64,000 nucleotides of DNA from DAHUXT01 sp036273675 (GCA_036273675.1 DASUHD010000123.1:87562-151561), one strand, 5' to 3'; counted from the stretch's first letter, positions 9,326 through 18,684 are shown. The notes: a model not told the origin generated them from the letters alone. Numbers and translations are program-made.

Positions 9326-9622
9326 ATGGCAGACATCGAGAAGGTTGGCAAGAAGCGTGGGCCAGTCGCCGGCACTGAGGAAGCGCGCCGTGGCGGCGAG
9401 GCAGTCCGCAAGAAATACGGGCGTGAGTTCTACTCTCGCATCGGAAAAAAGGGCGGCGACACCGTGCGGCGCGAACATGGCTCAGAGTTTTACGCGGAAA
9501 TTGGCCGTAAGGGCGGCGAGCAGACCAAGAATCGCCAGGGTTCCGAGTTTTATGCCCGCATCGGCCGTATCGGCGGCCAGCGCAATCGCGCGCGCGTCCA
9601 GCCAGATCACAACAAAAAGTAA
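9326..9622 (+). CDS. KGG-repeat stress-induced protein
   Basis: 98 residues built from about four tandem copies of an 18-20 residue unit of the form xxYGxEFYxxIGxKGG, the KGG (stress-induced acidophilic repeat) motif of GsiB, Con-10 and YciG. Copies end at GRGGEAV-like, KKGGDTV, RKGGEQT and RIGGQRN segments. The protein is highly hydrophilic and basic, as expected for a hydrophilin-type desiccation or general-stress protein. GAGGAG lies 8 nt before the ATG. It is monocistronic, closed by a hairpin at 9701-9738. The precise molecular role of KGG proteins is not established. Confidence 0.85.
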   Translation: MADIEKVGKKRGPVAGTEEARRGGEAVRKKYGREFYSRIGKKGGDTVRREHGSEFYAEIGRKGGEQTKNRQGSEFYARIGRIGGQRNRARVQPDHNKK

Positions 9623-9700
9623 GCGACTCGCGCGTCGGAGTGATTTAGCGGTGGGTACTTTGTCCACCCGATGTGGCCGCCTCGGAAGCGCATCTATCCC

Positions 9701-9738
9701 ACAAGGGCGAAATGGAGCCATGCCTCCTTCGCCCTTGT
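9701..9738. terminator. hairpin between convergent KGG and accA genes
   Basis: An 11-bp perfect inverted repeat (ACAAGGGCGAA at 9701-9711 and TTCGCCCTTGT at 9728-9738) with further GGAG/CTCC pairing inside, followed by CTTTCC. It lies between the ends of two converging genes, so it probably terminates transcripts from both sides. Confidence 0.7.
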
Positions 9739-9802
9739 CTTTCCTCCTGCCACAATGTATTCGTAAATACTATGTCACAGCAGGTCATAACGCGAGGGGG
9801 CT

Positions 9803-10786
9803 CTAGCGTGTCACCTCAATCGCAGCGTTCGTTATCGCGCTGAGGCCGATAGCGCGATAGCGCTGATAGCGCCGTTCGAGCAATTCTTCGGTCGGCAGCG
9901 CCTGTAATTCGGCCAGGTTTGCAAGGATAGTGGCTTTGACGGCAGCGGCTGCTTCAGCCTTGTCTTGGTGAGCGCCACCCAGCGGTTCGGGGATGATATC
10001 TTCGATCAACCGTAATTCTTTGAGATCCTGTGCGGTGATTTTCATTGCCTCGGCAGCATTCGGCGCAAATGCGTTATCTCGCCACATAATTGACGCGGCA
10101 GCCTCCGGGCTTGCGACCGTGTAGATACTATACTCCAGCATCAAGATACGGTCGGCGACACTCAGGCCGAGCGCGCCTCCACTGCCGCCTTCGCCAATAA
10201 CCACTGTGATGATTGGGGTACGCAGGTTAGACATCACCATTAGGTTCTCAGCGATTGCCTGAGCAATACCACGTTGCTCATCCTCGAGACCAGGTGATGC
10301 GCCTGGAATATCAACCAGGGTCACGACGGGAAGATGAAAGCGTTCGGCGTGTTGCAGGAGACGTAAGACTTTCCGGTAACCCTCAGGATGCGACATGCCA
10401 AAGTTGCACTCCATGCGCTCTTTGGTATCGCGGCCCTTCTGATTGCCTAGAATCATGACTGTTTGTCCGCCAAGGCTCGCCAGCCCGCCAAGAATGGCGC
10501 GGTCATTCCCATAGCGCCGGTCGCCACGCAGCTCGAAGAAATCGTCACACATCAAATCGATATAGTCGGAGGTATAGGGGCGTTTTGGATGACGCGCCAC
10601 CTGCACACATTGCCAGGGAGTCAATCCGCTATAGATCTCGCGCAGACGCAGATCGAGCTCGCTCTGATAGTCTTTCAGGCGTGCGCGGTCGTCACTCTTG
10701 AGTCTGGACGCTTTTCGCTGCAACGACTGAATGCGCTTATCCAGATCGGCTAACGGTCGCTCAAAGTCGAGATCGAATGTCATCAT
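9803..10786 (-). CDS. accA: acetyl-CoA carboxylase carboxyltransferase subunit alpha
   Basis: 327 residues, the usual AccA length. Its role is transfer of CO2 from carboxybiotin to acetyl-CoA, giving malonyl-CoA, as an alpha2beta2 complex with AccD in the cytosol. Characteristic segments include PWQCVQVARHPKRPY, the GDRRYGND loop, the GGAL-containing oxyanion region (IGEGGSGGALGL) and YSIYTVASPEAAASI. The ATG at 10786 follows a GGGGG run by 5 nt; the upstream in-frame TTG is less likely. It lies 64 nt downstream of accD in the same orientation. Biotin carboxylase and BCCP genes are not in the window. Confidence 0.95.
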   Translation of the reverse strand: MMTFDLDFERPLADLDKRIQSLQRKASRLKSDDRARLKDYQSELDLRLREIYSGLTPWQCVQVARHPKRPYTSDYIDLMCDDFFELRGDRRYGNDRAILGGLASLGGQTVMILGNQKGRDTKERMECNFGMSHPEGYRKVLRLLQHAERFHLPVVTLVDIPGASPGLEDEQRGIAQAIAENLMVMSNLRTPIITVVIGEGGSGGALGLSVADRILMLEYSIYTVASPEAAASIMWRDNAFAPNAAEAMKITAQDLKELRLIEDIIPEPLGGAHQDKAEAAAAVKATILANLAELQALPTEELLERRYQRYRAIGLSAITNAAIEVTR

Positions 10787-10850
10787 ATTTACCCCCAAAG
10801 CGCATTCTAGGTCATTTCCGTTGCTGGATCAGCATCATGCTAAGCGAAAA

Positions 10851-11732
10851 CTAGTGCGCCACGGCCTCGGCGGCGGTATAGAGATGTAGGAGACGTGCTA
10901 CAGTCGCCTTTAGTTCACGGCGATGCACGATGCTGTCGATCATACCATGGGCAAGCAGAAACTCCGCATAGCCCACATCTTTCGGCAGCTTCACGTGTAG
11001 AGATTGCTCGATGACGCGCGGGCCAGTGAAGGCGACAAGCGCGCCTGGCTCAGCAATCGTCACATCGCCCAGCATCGCGAAGCTAGCGGTGACTCCGCCC
11101 GTGGTGGGGTCGGTCAATAGCACGAGAAACGGCACGCCAGCATCGGCCATCCTGGCCAGCGCCGCCGATGTCTTCGCCATCTGCATGAGCGCGATGACGC
11201 CTTCCTGCATGCGGGCGCCTCCTGAGGCGGTCGAAATGAGCAGCGGAATGCGGTCGCGCGTCGCAATCTCGATGGCGTGGGTTATTTTCTCGCCAACCAC
11301 CGCACCCATACTGCCCCCAAGGAAGCGGAAATCCATTACGACGAGCATGAGTGGCAGGCCATCAATCTTCGCCGCGCCAGCCTTCACGCCCTCGGACAGG
11401 TGCGTTGATGCGACCAGGCCTTCTAGTTTGGAGCTATATGTTTGTGCATTGCTGACGAACTTGAGTGGATCGTTCGAGACCAAGTCGCCGTCGATTTCTT
11501 CAAACGTCTTCTCATCGGTGAGCAGGTCGATGCGCTCATCGGCGGTCAGTTGCGCATGGTGGCCACAGCGCGGGCAAACTTTGAGGTTGCGCTCCCAGTC
11601 CTTACCAAGCAAAAGTTCGCGACATTTCGGACATTTAACGGCCAGGTTATCCGGGAGGGAGCGCATAGCGATATCAGGATGCGCGCCATTAAAGCTCACG
11701 GGTATTTCCGCCTGCTTGCCATTCTCACTCAT
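10851..11732 (-). CDS. accD: acetyl-CoA carboxylase carboxyltransferase subunit beta
   Basis: 293 residues. The N-terminal four-cysteine zinc ribbon is seen at about residues 34-56 (CPKCRELL ... CPRCGHH). Crotonase-like carboxyltransferase core follows, with VVMDFRFLGGSMGAVVGEK and the oxyanion-hole glycine pairs (ASGGARMQEG and TTGGVTASFA). It pairs with AccA to form the carboxyltransferase half of acetyl-CoA carboxylase. GGAGG lies 6 nt before the ATG. The order accD-accA on one strand is a common bacterial arrangement. Confidence 0.95.
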   Translation of the reverse strand: MSENGKQAEIPVSFNGAHPDIAMRSLPDNLAVKCPKCRELLLGKDWERNLKVCPRCGHHAQLTADERIDLLTDEKTFEEIDGDLVSNDPLKFVSNAQTYSSKLEGLVASTHLSEGVKAGAAKIDGLPLMLVVMDFRFLGGSMGAVVGEKITHAIEIATRDRIPLLISTASGGARMQEGVIALMQMAKTSAALARMADAGVPFLVLLTDPTTGGVTASFAMLGDVTIAEPGALVAFTGPRVIEQSLHVKLPKDVGYAEFLLAHGMIDSIVHRRELKATVARLLHLYTAAEAVAH

Positions 11733-11947
11733 GCACTACCTCCGACCCCTACAGGCCCACGTACCTCGGCATGAAGGCTGGATGCCGCCTGCTTCCTGCT
11801 CGCGCCTGGAATACAGCGAGCGGGAAAAGCCTGCCATTCTATCTTCCTCTATTCTCGGACGCCCGTCAATTGTGAATTTCTGCGCCTTGACCGCGCCCAG
11901 CAAGACAATGAGACGACAAAGTCGCCATACGATCCAAATCCCGATGG

Positions 11948-13159
11948 CTACTCGTCGCCAAACAGCGCGTCCACGAATTCTTGCGCATCAAAGGGCGCGA
12001 TGTCGTTCACGCGCTCGCCTGTTCCAGCGTACTTGATCGGCAAGCCTAGTTCGGCGGCAATGGCGAACGCGATACCACCCCGGGCCGTTCCATCCAGCTT
12101 CGTCAGTATGACGCCGCTTACGCCAGCGTCTTTCACAAACTGCTTGGCCTGGATGAAGCCATTCTGCCCGGTTGTTGCGTCGACGATTAGCAACACCTCA
12201 TGGGGCGCCTCAGGATCGTATTTTTGTAACACACGAACGATCTTCTTCAGCTCCTCCATCAAATTGTATTTCGTATGGAGGCGACCCGCGGTATCGACAA
12301 TCAGCACATCAGCGCCACGCGCCTGAGCGGCCTGCATCGCATCATAGACAACCGCCGCTGGGTCGGCGCCATGCTGGTGCGCTACGACCTGAACTCCGAT
12401 TCGCTCGCTCCACGTGCGTAACTGCTCAGTCGCCGCCGCGCGAAACGTGTCACCAGCGGCCAGAAGAACGCGATGTTTCTGCTTCTTGAGTTGATTCGCC
12501 AGCTTGGCGATACTGGTTGTCTTCCCAACACCGTTGACGCCGACGACAAGATAGACCGAGATAGGCGAGGTGTCCGAAAACACGAGAGGCTCAGGATCAC
12601 CCAGCAGAATTTCGAGCTCTTCCTTCAGCGCATCTCGTAGCTCTGAACCACGCTTCAACCCCTCTGCCTGCACGCGCTCGCGTAGCGTGTCCATCAGGCT
12701 CTCAGTGGTCTGCACACCGACGTCGGCGGTAATGAGCGTTTCCTCTAACTCGTCCCACAACGCTTCTGTGATATCATCTGCCTCGTCGAAGGCGGTATTT
12801 ATCTGCCCGAAGAGCTGGCGCGTCTTGCCCAGGCTGAACTTGAACGGATTGCGGAAGAAGCCACGACGCTCCTGTTCGTCCGCACCTGTTCCATCATGGT
12901 CATAGAAGTCGGCGCGTGGCGATTCGTCGCCAGCCTCTTGTTCAGGCAGTGCAGCCGCAGGCTCTGATACGCCTGACGTTGAAGTAGTCAGCGCGGCTGG
13001 CGGAGTATCGAATGGCCGCCCCTCGTCAGTCTCGTCGGCGTCAATCGCGTCATCTATCTCATCTATCTCAACAGCCTCATCAGCTTCGGGTGAGACAGTT
13101 GTCCCCTGCTGATCTGGCTCGGTGCGGCCGAGAAGTCCGTCGCGGAGTCGTTTGAACAC
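11948..13159 (-). CDS. ftsY: signal recognition particle receptor FtsY
   Basis: 403 residues. An acidic, low-complexity N-terminal A domain (about residues 20-90, rich in Asp/Glu) precedes the NG GTPase domain. Motifs: G1 GVNGVGKTTSIAKLA near residue 210, DTAGR (G3), and TKLDGTARGG (G4). The C-terminal end has GTGERVNDIAPFD, the usual FtsY signature. It docks the SRP-ribosome complex at the membrane. The start is GTG with GAGGA about 9 nt upstream. The acidic extension is longer than in minimal FtsY proteins but typical of many bacteria. Confidence 0.94.
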   Translation of the reverse strand: MFKRLRDGLLGRTEPDQQGTTVSPEADEAVEIDEIDDAIDADETDEGRPFDTPPAALTTSTSGVSEPAAALPEQEAGDESPRADFYDHDGTGADEQERRGFFRNPFKFSLGKTRQLFGQINTAFDEADDITEALWDELEETLITADVGVQTTESLMDTLRERVQAEGLKRGSELRDALKEELEILLGDPEPLVFSDTSPISVYLVVGVNGVGKTTSIAKLANQLKKQKHRVLLAAGDTFRAAATEQLRTWSERIGVQVVAHQHGADPAAVVYDAMQAAQARGADVLIVDTAGRLHTKYNLMEELKKIVRVLQKYDPEAPHEVLLIVDATTGQNGFIQAKQFVKDAGVSGVILTKLDGTARGGIAFAIAAELGLPIKYAGTGERVNDIAPFDAQEFVDALFGDE

Positions 13160-13451
13160 GATGCTATATCCTCAGGATGTTTATCAGGTGACTCGAAAGC
13201 AAGTCGAATGAACGTTACGAATGTCTGCGCTGCGCCAGGAATCCCCCATCAGAATGAATTCACCAGCGCAACCCGGAAACTATACCGCACTGATATGCCC
13301 AATCGCCAGCGTGAGCAGCCTCAAAACACGCGATGAATTACTGTCAGCGGAGGCACGACGCCATACAAGCAGGACAGCTCCCACTCGTAAACCAGTAGCC
13401 GTGACAGTTAGTGGCATATATCACCTTCATCCTCGGTGACACAGGGAGCAG
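13160..13451. other. intergenic stretch upstream of ftsY
   Basis: About 290 bases between the ftsY start and the small zinc-ribbon gene. I see no supported gene or RNA. A hairpin (GCGTGTTTGG / CCAACACGC, 13452-13474) abuts the stop of the downstream small gene and may end its transcript, although no T-run follows. Confidence 0.35.
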
Positions 13452-13473
13452 GCGTGTTTGGCTGGCCAACACG

Positions 13474-13695
13474 CTAGCGTGACGTTCTATACGGATGTTG
13501 TAAGGCGTCACTCACTGGTTCGTTGACGATGACATCGCCGTTACGAATCTTAATGTTATAGAGGCAGTTAGGGTTTGTGCAAACCCAGGCCTTAAATTGA
13601 ATGGGCGCTCCTTGACTACCGAAATCTGACAGCGGAACAAGATCACCCGCGCCGCATTTGCGACAGCGCGGAAAAGTGAATTCAATCCCCATCAC
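13474..13695 (-). CDS. small zinc-ribbon protein
   Basis: 73 residues with two CxxC-type pairs (CRKCGAGD at residues 11-18 and a later CTNPNC), which fit a single zinc ribbon with the first knuckle near the N-terminus. The stretch between reads AWVCTNPNCLYNIKIRNGD and resembles C4 zinc knuckles of small bacterial proteins of unknown role. It stands alone on the minus strand between ftsY and lon. No function can be assigned. Confidence 0.6.
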   Translation of the reverse strand: MMGIEFTFPRCRKCGAGDLVPLSDFGSQGAPIQFKAWVCTNPNCLYNIKIRNGDVIVNEPVSDALQHPYRTSR

Positions 13696-13846
13696 CCCAT
13701 CCTCCCTCTCCGGATCCGCCCCAAGACCACAATTAGCGCCACATGGCGCCTGTACGGGAATCGCAACACCGACCTCGGCCAGCCACCTCCGTTTTGGTCA
13801 CCACGGTACGCATATCATTCTATTATACCTTGTCGTCAAAGCGCGT

Positions 13847-13904
13847 CCTACATGACAGCAAACCGCAAGGCAAATTTCGCAATGTAGCAGGCTTGCGGCT
13901 TTTT
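13847..13904 (+). terminator. possible terminator with competing antiterminator stem upstream of lon
   Basis: A 7-bp stem CCGCAAG (13863-13869) / CTTGCGG (13892-13898) is followed directly by CTTTTTGG, the form of an intrinsic terminator on the plus strand. A second 6-bp stem, CTACAT (13848-13853) / ATGTAG (13882-13887), crosses it, because its right arm lies inside the terminator loop, so the two folds exclude each other. No plus-strand gene lies just upstream and I found no convincing promoter. Either a short RNA or a leader attenuator for lon is possible. Confidence 0.35.
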
Positions 13905-14073
13905 GGTGAAGCACTGGGACAATAGCCGCCAGTCTGGCCCCTTGCCCTGAGAATCACGACAGACGTCACCAGATACGGAGAACTGTGTGCCATTGCGCAA
14001 ATCTCGTCCGTCATTATAGCAGTCGGAGCGCGACAGATATACCCAGATGCGGCCAGACAGTCAGGCCAGTTGA

Positions 14074-14102
14074 TTGCCTTCGACTGGCTGCTGAAGTATA
14101 CT
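14074..14102 (+). promoter_or_regulatory. candidate sigma-70 promoter for lon
   Basis: TTGCCT (14074-14079), a 17-nt spacer, then TATACT (14097-14102). This lies about 90 nt before the chosen lon start and has near-consensus spacing. No CIRCE-type inverted repeat (TTAGCACTC/GAGTGCTAA) is visible, so HrcA control is not suggested. Confidence 0.5.
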
Positions 14103-14193
14103 GCAAACGAGCAGGCTAGCACCGGCGAGCACCTCGATCAGTATGCTTGTGGCGCAGCTGCCAACGCACCGACAATACTTCCAGGAGGCATCC

Positions 14194-16749
14194 ATGGAAA
14201 AGCGGCCACGTCCTACCCGCCGCGTTCGTGATGCGCAAATAGCAGATACTACAGTGACCGCATACGCACAGCGCGGCGTGACAGAGAGCATGGAGACAAT
14301 TCGGGAACTGCCCGTGTTGCCAGTGCGTAACACCGTCGTTTTGCCCGGCATGGTCCTCCCGCTCTTCGTTGACCGTGAACCCGCGCTCCAGGCGGTCGAG
14401 GCGGCTTCCGCCAACGACCAGACGATATTGCTGGTGGCCCAGCGCTCCGAGCAGACAAGCGATCCCCTCCCAGATGATATTTATACCATTGGCGCTGAGT
14501 GCTCCATCAATCGCGTCTTGCGCATGCCGGATGGCGCTAGCAGCGTCCTGGTGCATGGATTGCGTCGGTTTCGGATCACCAACTGGCTTCACGAAACACC
14601 TTTTGGACGTGTCCGTGGCATATCTTACACTGAAGCCGCAAGCACGAGCGACCAAGCCGAGGCGCTTGCACGTACAGCGCTCGGCTACTTCGAGAAATGC
14701 ACTCGGCTGAGCCAGCGACTCAATGAAGATATGTATGTGCAGGCACTCAACGTCGCGCCGGCTGGTGAATTGGCTGATTTTATCATCGCTCAATTAGAGC
14801 CCGCGCTGCCCATTCGCCAGGAATTCCTCGAAATCATTGACCCTCAGGAACGCTTGCGAAAGACCTGTTTGCTCTTGCTGCGCGAGCTGAACGTGCTGGA
14901 GATCGAGGGTAAGATTCAAGCCGACGTGCAGCGAGAGATCGATCGCGGCCAGCGTGAGTTCTATCTCCGCGAGCAGATGAAGGTCATCCAGCAAGAACTG
15001 GGCGAGCATGATCCCGCCCTTCGTGAAATCAGCGAGTTGCGCGAACGCATTGAAGCTGCTGGTATGCCCAAAGAGGTACAGGCGCGCGCGCTCCGCGAAT
15101 TGGCCCGCCTCGAAGCGATGCCGTCGATGGCGCCGGAATATAGTGTCTTGCGCAACTATCTCGACTGGCTCATCATATTGCCGTGGAGTGTCGCCTCACG
15201 CGATAACTTGAACTTGTCTCACGTCGCCGATGTGCTCGATGCCCATCATTTCGGGCTCGAAAAGGTGAAAGAGCGCATCCTCGAGTTCCTGGCAATCCGC
15301 AAACTTGCGCCTGAGGGGCGCGCGCCGATTCTCTGCCTGGTAGGCCCTCCAGGCGTTGGCAAGACATCACTCGGTCGCTCAGTTGCCGAGGCGATGGGCC
15401 GCACCTTCGTGCGTGTCTCACTGGGTGGGGTGCGCGACGAAGCTGAGATTCGCGGCCACCGCCGCACCTATGTGAGCGCGCTGCCTGGACGCATTCTGCA
15501 ATCGATGAAGCTGGCGAAGACTGTCAATCCCGTCTTTGTGCTTGACGAAATCGACAAACTTGCCTCCGATTTTCGCGGCGATCCGGCGGCGGCGCTGCTG
15601 GAGGTGCTCGACCCCGAACAGAACAACAGCTTCTCCGATCACTTCCTTGAGGCTCCCTATGACCTCTCGAAAGTCTTCTTCATTCTGACGGCAAATGTCC
15701 TGGACACAATCCCCGCGCCGCTCCGCGACCGGATGGAAGTCATCGAGGTTCCGGGATACACTGAGGAAGAGAAGGCACAGATTGCGCACCAGTTTCTCAT
15801 TCCGCGTCAGATGCGTGACTCTGGGCTAAACGCCTCGCGGATTGAGATTGATGAAGGCGCAGTCCGTCGTATCATCCGCGAATACACGTTCGAGGCTGGC
15901 GTGCGCGGGTTGGATCGAGAACTAGGCGCTATCATGCGACGTGTCGCCAAACGAATCGCCGAGGGACGCCGTCACAAAGCCAGCATTACCTCGGTGCGAG
16001 TCCCCGCCTATCTTGGCTCGCAGAAGTATTTCCCGACTGAGGCCGAGGAGGCTGATCAGGTGGGCGTGGCGACTGGCCTCGCCTGGACAGCGGCCGGCGG
16101 TGATTTGACGACGGTAGAGGTTATGGCTCTTCCTGGCCGCGGCTCCATGCAGTTGACCGGACAGCTCGGCGACGTAATGAAAGAGTCGGCGCAGGCCGCG
16201 CTCACATTCACCCGCGCGCGGGCGCAGGTGCTTGGCCTGCCAGCGTTATTTCATGAAACCAACGACATTCACGTGCATCTTCCCTCAGCCAGCATCCCCA
16301 AAGATGGCCCATCGGCTGGGGTGACGATGGCAATCGCCATCATGTCGGCGCTGAGTGGGCGGCCAGTGCGCCGCGATGTCGCAATGACCGGCGAGGTGAC
16401 GCTCCGTGGCCGGGTGCTGCCGGTCGGCGGCATCAAGGAGAAAGTGCTCGCCGCGCATCGGGCTGGCATCCATACCATTGTCTTGCCGCGCCGCAATCTC
16501 AAAGACCTCGACGAGGTGACACCCGATATCCGGGCGCAGCTCTCATTCGCGCCAGTCGAATCCATGGATGAGGTGATTGCTGTCGCACTGCGCCAAACAG
16601 CAGGCATCGGCGAGATGACGCCCGCACCGAGATCTGGCGCGCTCACCCGAGGCGCCGTACGACCTAGCCGCCCATTGTCTGATGCGCTTCCCCCATCTGG
16701 CCGTGTTGCGCGCCCCCGCGCACGCCGCGACGCCATTGTTGCGGGCTGA
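14194..16749 (+). CDS. lon: ATP-dependent protease La
   Basis: 851 residues, normal length for LonA. Domains: N-terminal substrate-binding LON domain (about 30-240, starting LPVLPVRNTVVLPG), AAA+ module with Walker A GPPGVGKT near residue 387 and Walker B VFVLDEID near 448, and the C-terminal S16 peptidase with PKDGPSAG (catalytic Ser near 707) and the catalytic Lys about 40 residues later in GIKEKVLAAHRAG. It degrades misfolded and regulatory proteins in the cytosol. AGGAGG lies 6 nt before this ATG; an upstream in-frame ATG lacks a ribosome site. The tail beyond residue ~810 is a Pro/Arg-rich extension after the conserved core. Confidence 0.95.
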   Translation: MEKRPRPTRRVRDAQIADTTVTAYAQRGVTESMETIRELPVLPVRNTVVLPGMVLPLFVDREPALQAVEAASANDQTILLVAQRSEQTSDPLPDDIYTIGAECSINRVLRMPDGASSVLVHGLRRFRITNWLHETPFGRVRGISYTEAASTSDQAEALARTALGYFEKCTRLSQRLNEDMYVQALNVAPAGELADFIIAQLEPALPIRQEFLEIIDPQERLRKTCLLLLRELNVLEIEGKIQADVQREIDRGQREFYLREQMKVIQQELGEHDPALREISELRERIEAAGMPKEVQARALRELARLEAMPSMAPEYSVLRNYLDWLIILPWSVASRDNLNLSHVADVLDAHHFGLEKVKERILEFLAIRKLAPEGRAPILCLVGPPGVGKTSLGRSVAEAMGRTFVRVSLGGVRDEAEIRGHRRTYVSALPGRILQSMKLAKTVNPVFVLDEIDKLASDFRGDPAAALLEVLDPEQNNSFSDHFLEAPYDLSKVFFILTANVLDTIPAPLRDRMEVIEVPGYTEEEKAQIAHQFLIPRQMRDSGLNASRIEIDEGAVRRIIREYTFEAGVRGLDRELGAIMRRVAKRIAEGRRHKASITSVRVPAYLGSQKYFPTEAEEADQVGVATGLAWTAAGGDLTTVEVMALPGRGSMQLTGQLGDVMKESAQAALTFTRARAQVLGLPALFHETNDIHVHLPSASIPKDGPSAGVTMAIAIMSALSGRPVRRDVAMTGEVTLRGRVLPVGGIKEKVLAAHRAGIHTIVLPRRNLKDLDEVTPDIRAQLSFAPVESMDEVIAVALRQTAGIGEMTPAPRSGALTRGAVRPSRPLSDALPPSGRVARPRARRDAIVAG

Positions 16750-16794
16750 CTATCAACCTGTGACTACGACGAATCCCCCATTGACGAAGCAACC

Positions 16795-16825
16795 CAAACC
16801 TCCCGGCCTATTTGGGAGGCGTTTG
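16795..16825 (+). terminator. probable lon terminator hairpin
   Basis: Inverted repeat CAAACCTCCC / GGGAGGCGTTTG with a one-base bulge, starting about 45 nt after the lon stop, with a short T-run inside its right flank. Confidence 0.45.
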
Positions 16826-16880
16826 CCGCGCGAAAACGTATAATGGAGGAACGGATTGTGCGCCAAGCGAAGGGACCAAG

Positions 16881-17687
16881 ATGGCTATGGAGGATTCGCC
16901 TCGTCCACCCAAGCTCTCCATCATCATTCCCGCCTATAACGAAGCGCACCGTCTTCCAGAGAGCCTGCGGCAGTTGCGCGTCTGGCTAAACGATCAGCCC
17001 TATACCTCCGAGGTGATCGTCGTCGATGACGGCAGCACTGACGAGACGACCAAAGTCGTGCGCGCCGCAATGACCGAGTGGGCAGCCCTCTCGCTGCATG
17101 CGGCGTCCCATGCTGGCAAGGGCGCCGCGGTGCGAGACGGTGCGCGCGCCGCCCGAGGAGAATTGGTGGCGTTTGCCGATGCCGATTTCTCGATGCCAGT
17201 ACGCGAACTGGAACGCTTGCGCCTGGTAGCCGAGAAGATCGCGGGCGTTGCGATTGCTTCGCGTGAAGCCCCAGGAGCACGCCGCTATGGTGAGCCATGG
17301 TATCGACATGCGATGGGCCGGGTCTTCAACCGGCTCGTGCAGATTCTGGTTCTGCCGGGGATTCAGGATACCCAATGCGGTTTCAAGTGCATGCCCCGCG
17401 ACATTGCGCTGACACTCTGCACACAACAGACGATTCCCGGATGGGGGTTCGACGTCGAGCTGCTCGCGATTGCTCGTCGCCATGGCTTCGCTGTTCGCGA
17501 GGTACCGATACCGTGGTACTACATGGCCAACAGTCGTGTTCGGCTTGGACGCGATACCCTCAGCATGGTTCGGGAAGCGCTTACTATCCGCATGAAGATG
17601 CGCAGGGGCGACTATGACCCATCTGACGCCTCCTCAGACGCTTCTAAGGCCACACTGTTAGAGATGAGAAATACTCATGCGCGCTGA
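16881..17687 (+). CDS. glycosyltransferase family 2 (dolichyl/polyprenyl-phosphate glucosyl- or mannosyltransferase type)
   Basis: 268 residues. GT-A fold: LSIIIPAYNEAHRLPESL at the N-terminus, VIVVDDGSTDET, and the metal-binding DADF with FSMPV behind it. The mid-region VLPGIQDTQCGFKCM is characteristic of polyprenyl-phosphate beta-glucosyltransferases (Alg5-like). The product would be a polyprenyl-phosphate sugar donor at the membrane. The start chosen is the ATG at 16881, 4 nt after GGGA. A TATAAT lies at 16839-16844 but no matching -35 is clear. The end overlaps the next gene (a UbiA-type prenyltransferase) by 11 nt, so the two are likely cotranscribed and function together in lipid-linked sugar synthesis. 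Confidence 0.87.
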   Translation: MAMEDSPRPPKLSIIIPAYNEAHRLPESLRQLRVWLNDQPYTSEVIVVDDGSTDETTKVVRAAMTEWAALSLHAASHAGKGAAVRDGARAARGELVAFADADFSMPVRELERLRLVAEKIAGVAIASREAPGARRYGEPWYRHAMGRVFNRLVQILVLPGIQDTQCGFKCMPRDIALTLCTQQTIPGWGFDVELLAIARRHGFAVREVPIPWYYMANSRVRLGRDTLSMVREALTIRMKMRRGDYDPSDASSDASKATLLEMRNTHAR

Positions 17688-18684
17688 CCAGGAGCAGAGC
17701 ATACTGCAATCTAAAACACCAGGGCCAATGCTCCCGCCGGAACAGACGGATGCGCTCGTTGGCATAAAGGTAGCCATACGCGCGATGCGCATCTCCCAGT
17801 GGTCGAAGAATGGTTTTGTGCTGCTCGCGCTCATTTTTGCTCGCCGACTCTCCGATGGCACGGCACTTGGTCGAACGCTCATCGCCTTTGTCGCATTTTG
17901 CTTCGCGTCGAGCGCAGTGTACATCATCAACGACCTCGCCGACCGCGAACGCGACCGCATGCATCCGCGCAAACGGCTTCGTCCCATCGCCTCGGGACAG
18001 CTCTCATTCCGAGGCGCGGCAATTATCCTCACCCTCTGTCTGACTGTTGCCGCCGGGTTGGTCGTGTTCCTTACGCTAACTGCGCCACCCGATCTCACTG
18101 ACCCCTACCGTCGCTGGGGTGGAAGCCAGTTCATTCTCGCGCTAACAATGATAAGCTACGTGGCAATCAATCTCGCATACTCTCTCTGGCTCAAACATCT
18201 GGTCATCTGGGATGTTTTCATTATTGCCGCCGGATTTGTGCTGCGCGCGCTGGCGGGCGCTTTCGTCATCCCGGTGCCTATATCAACATGGTTCTATGTC
18301 TGCATGACCTTCCTGGCCCTCTTCCTGGCGCTGGGCAAACGGCGTTCGGAACTGATTCGACTAACCGATCAAGCGGTCATCCATCGCCAGAACTTGCGTC
18401 AGTATTCCCTTGGACTGCTGGATCAACTGATTGGGATCGTCGTCACAGCCATGCTGCTCACCTACTGCCTGTACACCTTTCAGGGCGAGAACAGCAACCA
18501 CGATCTCATGTTGACGATTCCGGTGGTTCTCTTTGGGACGTTCCGCTACCTCTACCTGATGTATGCTCGCGCTGAGGGCGACCAACCAGACGAAGTGCTC
18601 TGGCGCGACCGGCAAATTCTAGGTACTGTGGTTGTCTACTCTGTGGTCGTCATCACTCTGCTTTACGCGATACCCGGCCACTGA
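17677..18684 (+). CDS. UbiA-family protein, decaprenyl-phosphate phosphoribosyltransferase-like
   Basis: 335 residues, polytopic with about nine hydrophobic segments. The sequence AMRISQWSKNGFVLLALIF, then YIINDLADRERDRMHP and RLRPIASGQLS, matches 5-phosphoribosyl-1-diphosphate:decaprenyl-phosphate phosphoribosyltransferases. These replace the usual NDxxDxxxD with NDxxDxExD. A second acidic motif is not as obvious. In actinobacteria this step leads to decaprenylphosphoryl arabinose; in this window no arabinose epimerase gene is present. The 11-nt overlap with the GT2 gene upstream suggests a lipid-linked sugar pathway. UbiA prenyltransferases with other acceptors are an alternative. Confidence 0.78.
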   Translation: MRADQEQSILQSKTPGPMLPPEQTDALVGIKVAIRAMRISQWSKNGFVLLALIFARRLSDGTALGRTLIAFVAFCFASSAVYIINDLADRERDRMHPRKRLRPIASGQLSFRGAAIILTLCLTVAAGLVVFLTLTAPPDLTDPYRRWGGSQFILALTMISYVAINLAYSLWLKHLVIWDVFIIAAGFVLRALAGAFVIPVPISTWFYVCMTFLALFLALGKRRSELIRLTDQAVIHRQNLRQYSLGLLDQLIGIVVTAMLLTYCLYTFQGENSNHDLMLTIPVVLFGTFRYLYLMYARAEGDQPDEVLWRDRQILGTVVVYSVVVITLLYAIPGH

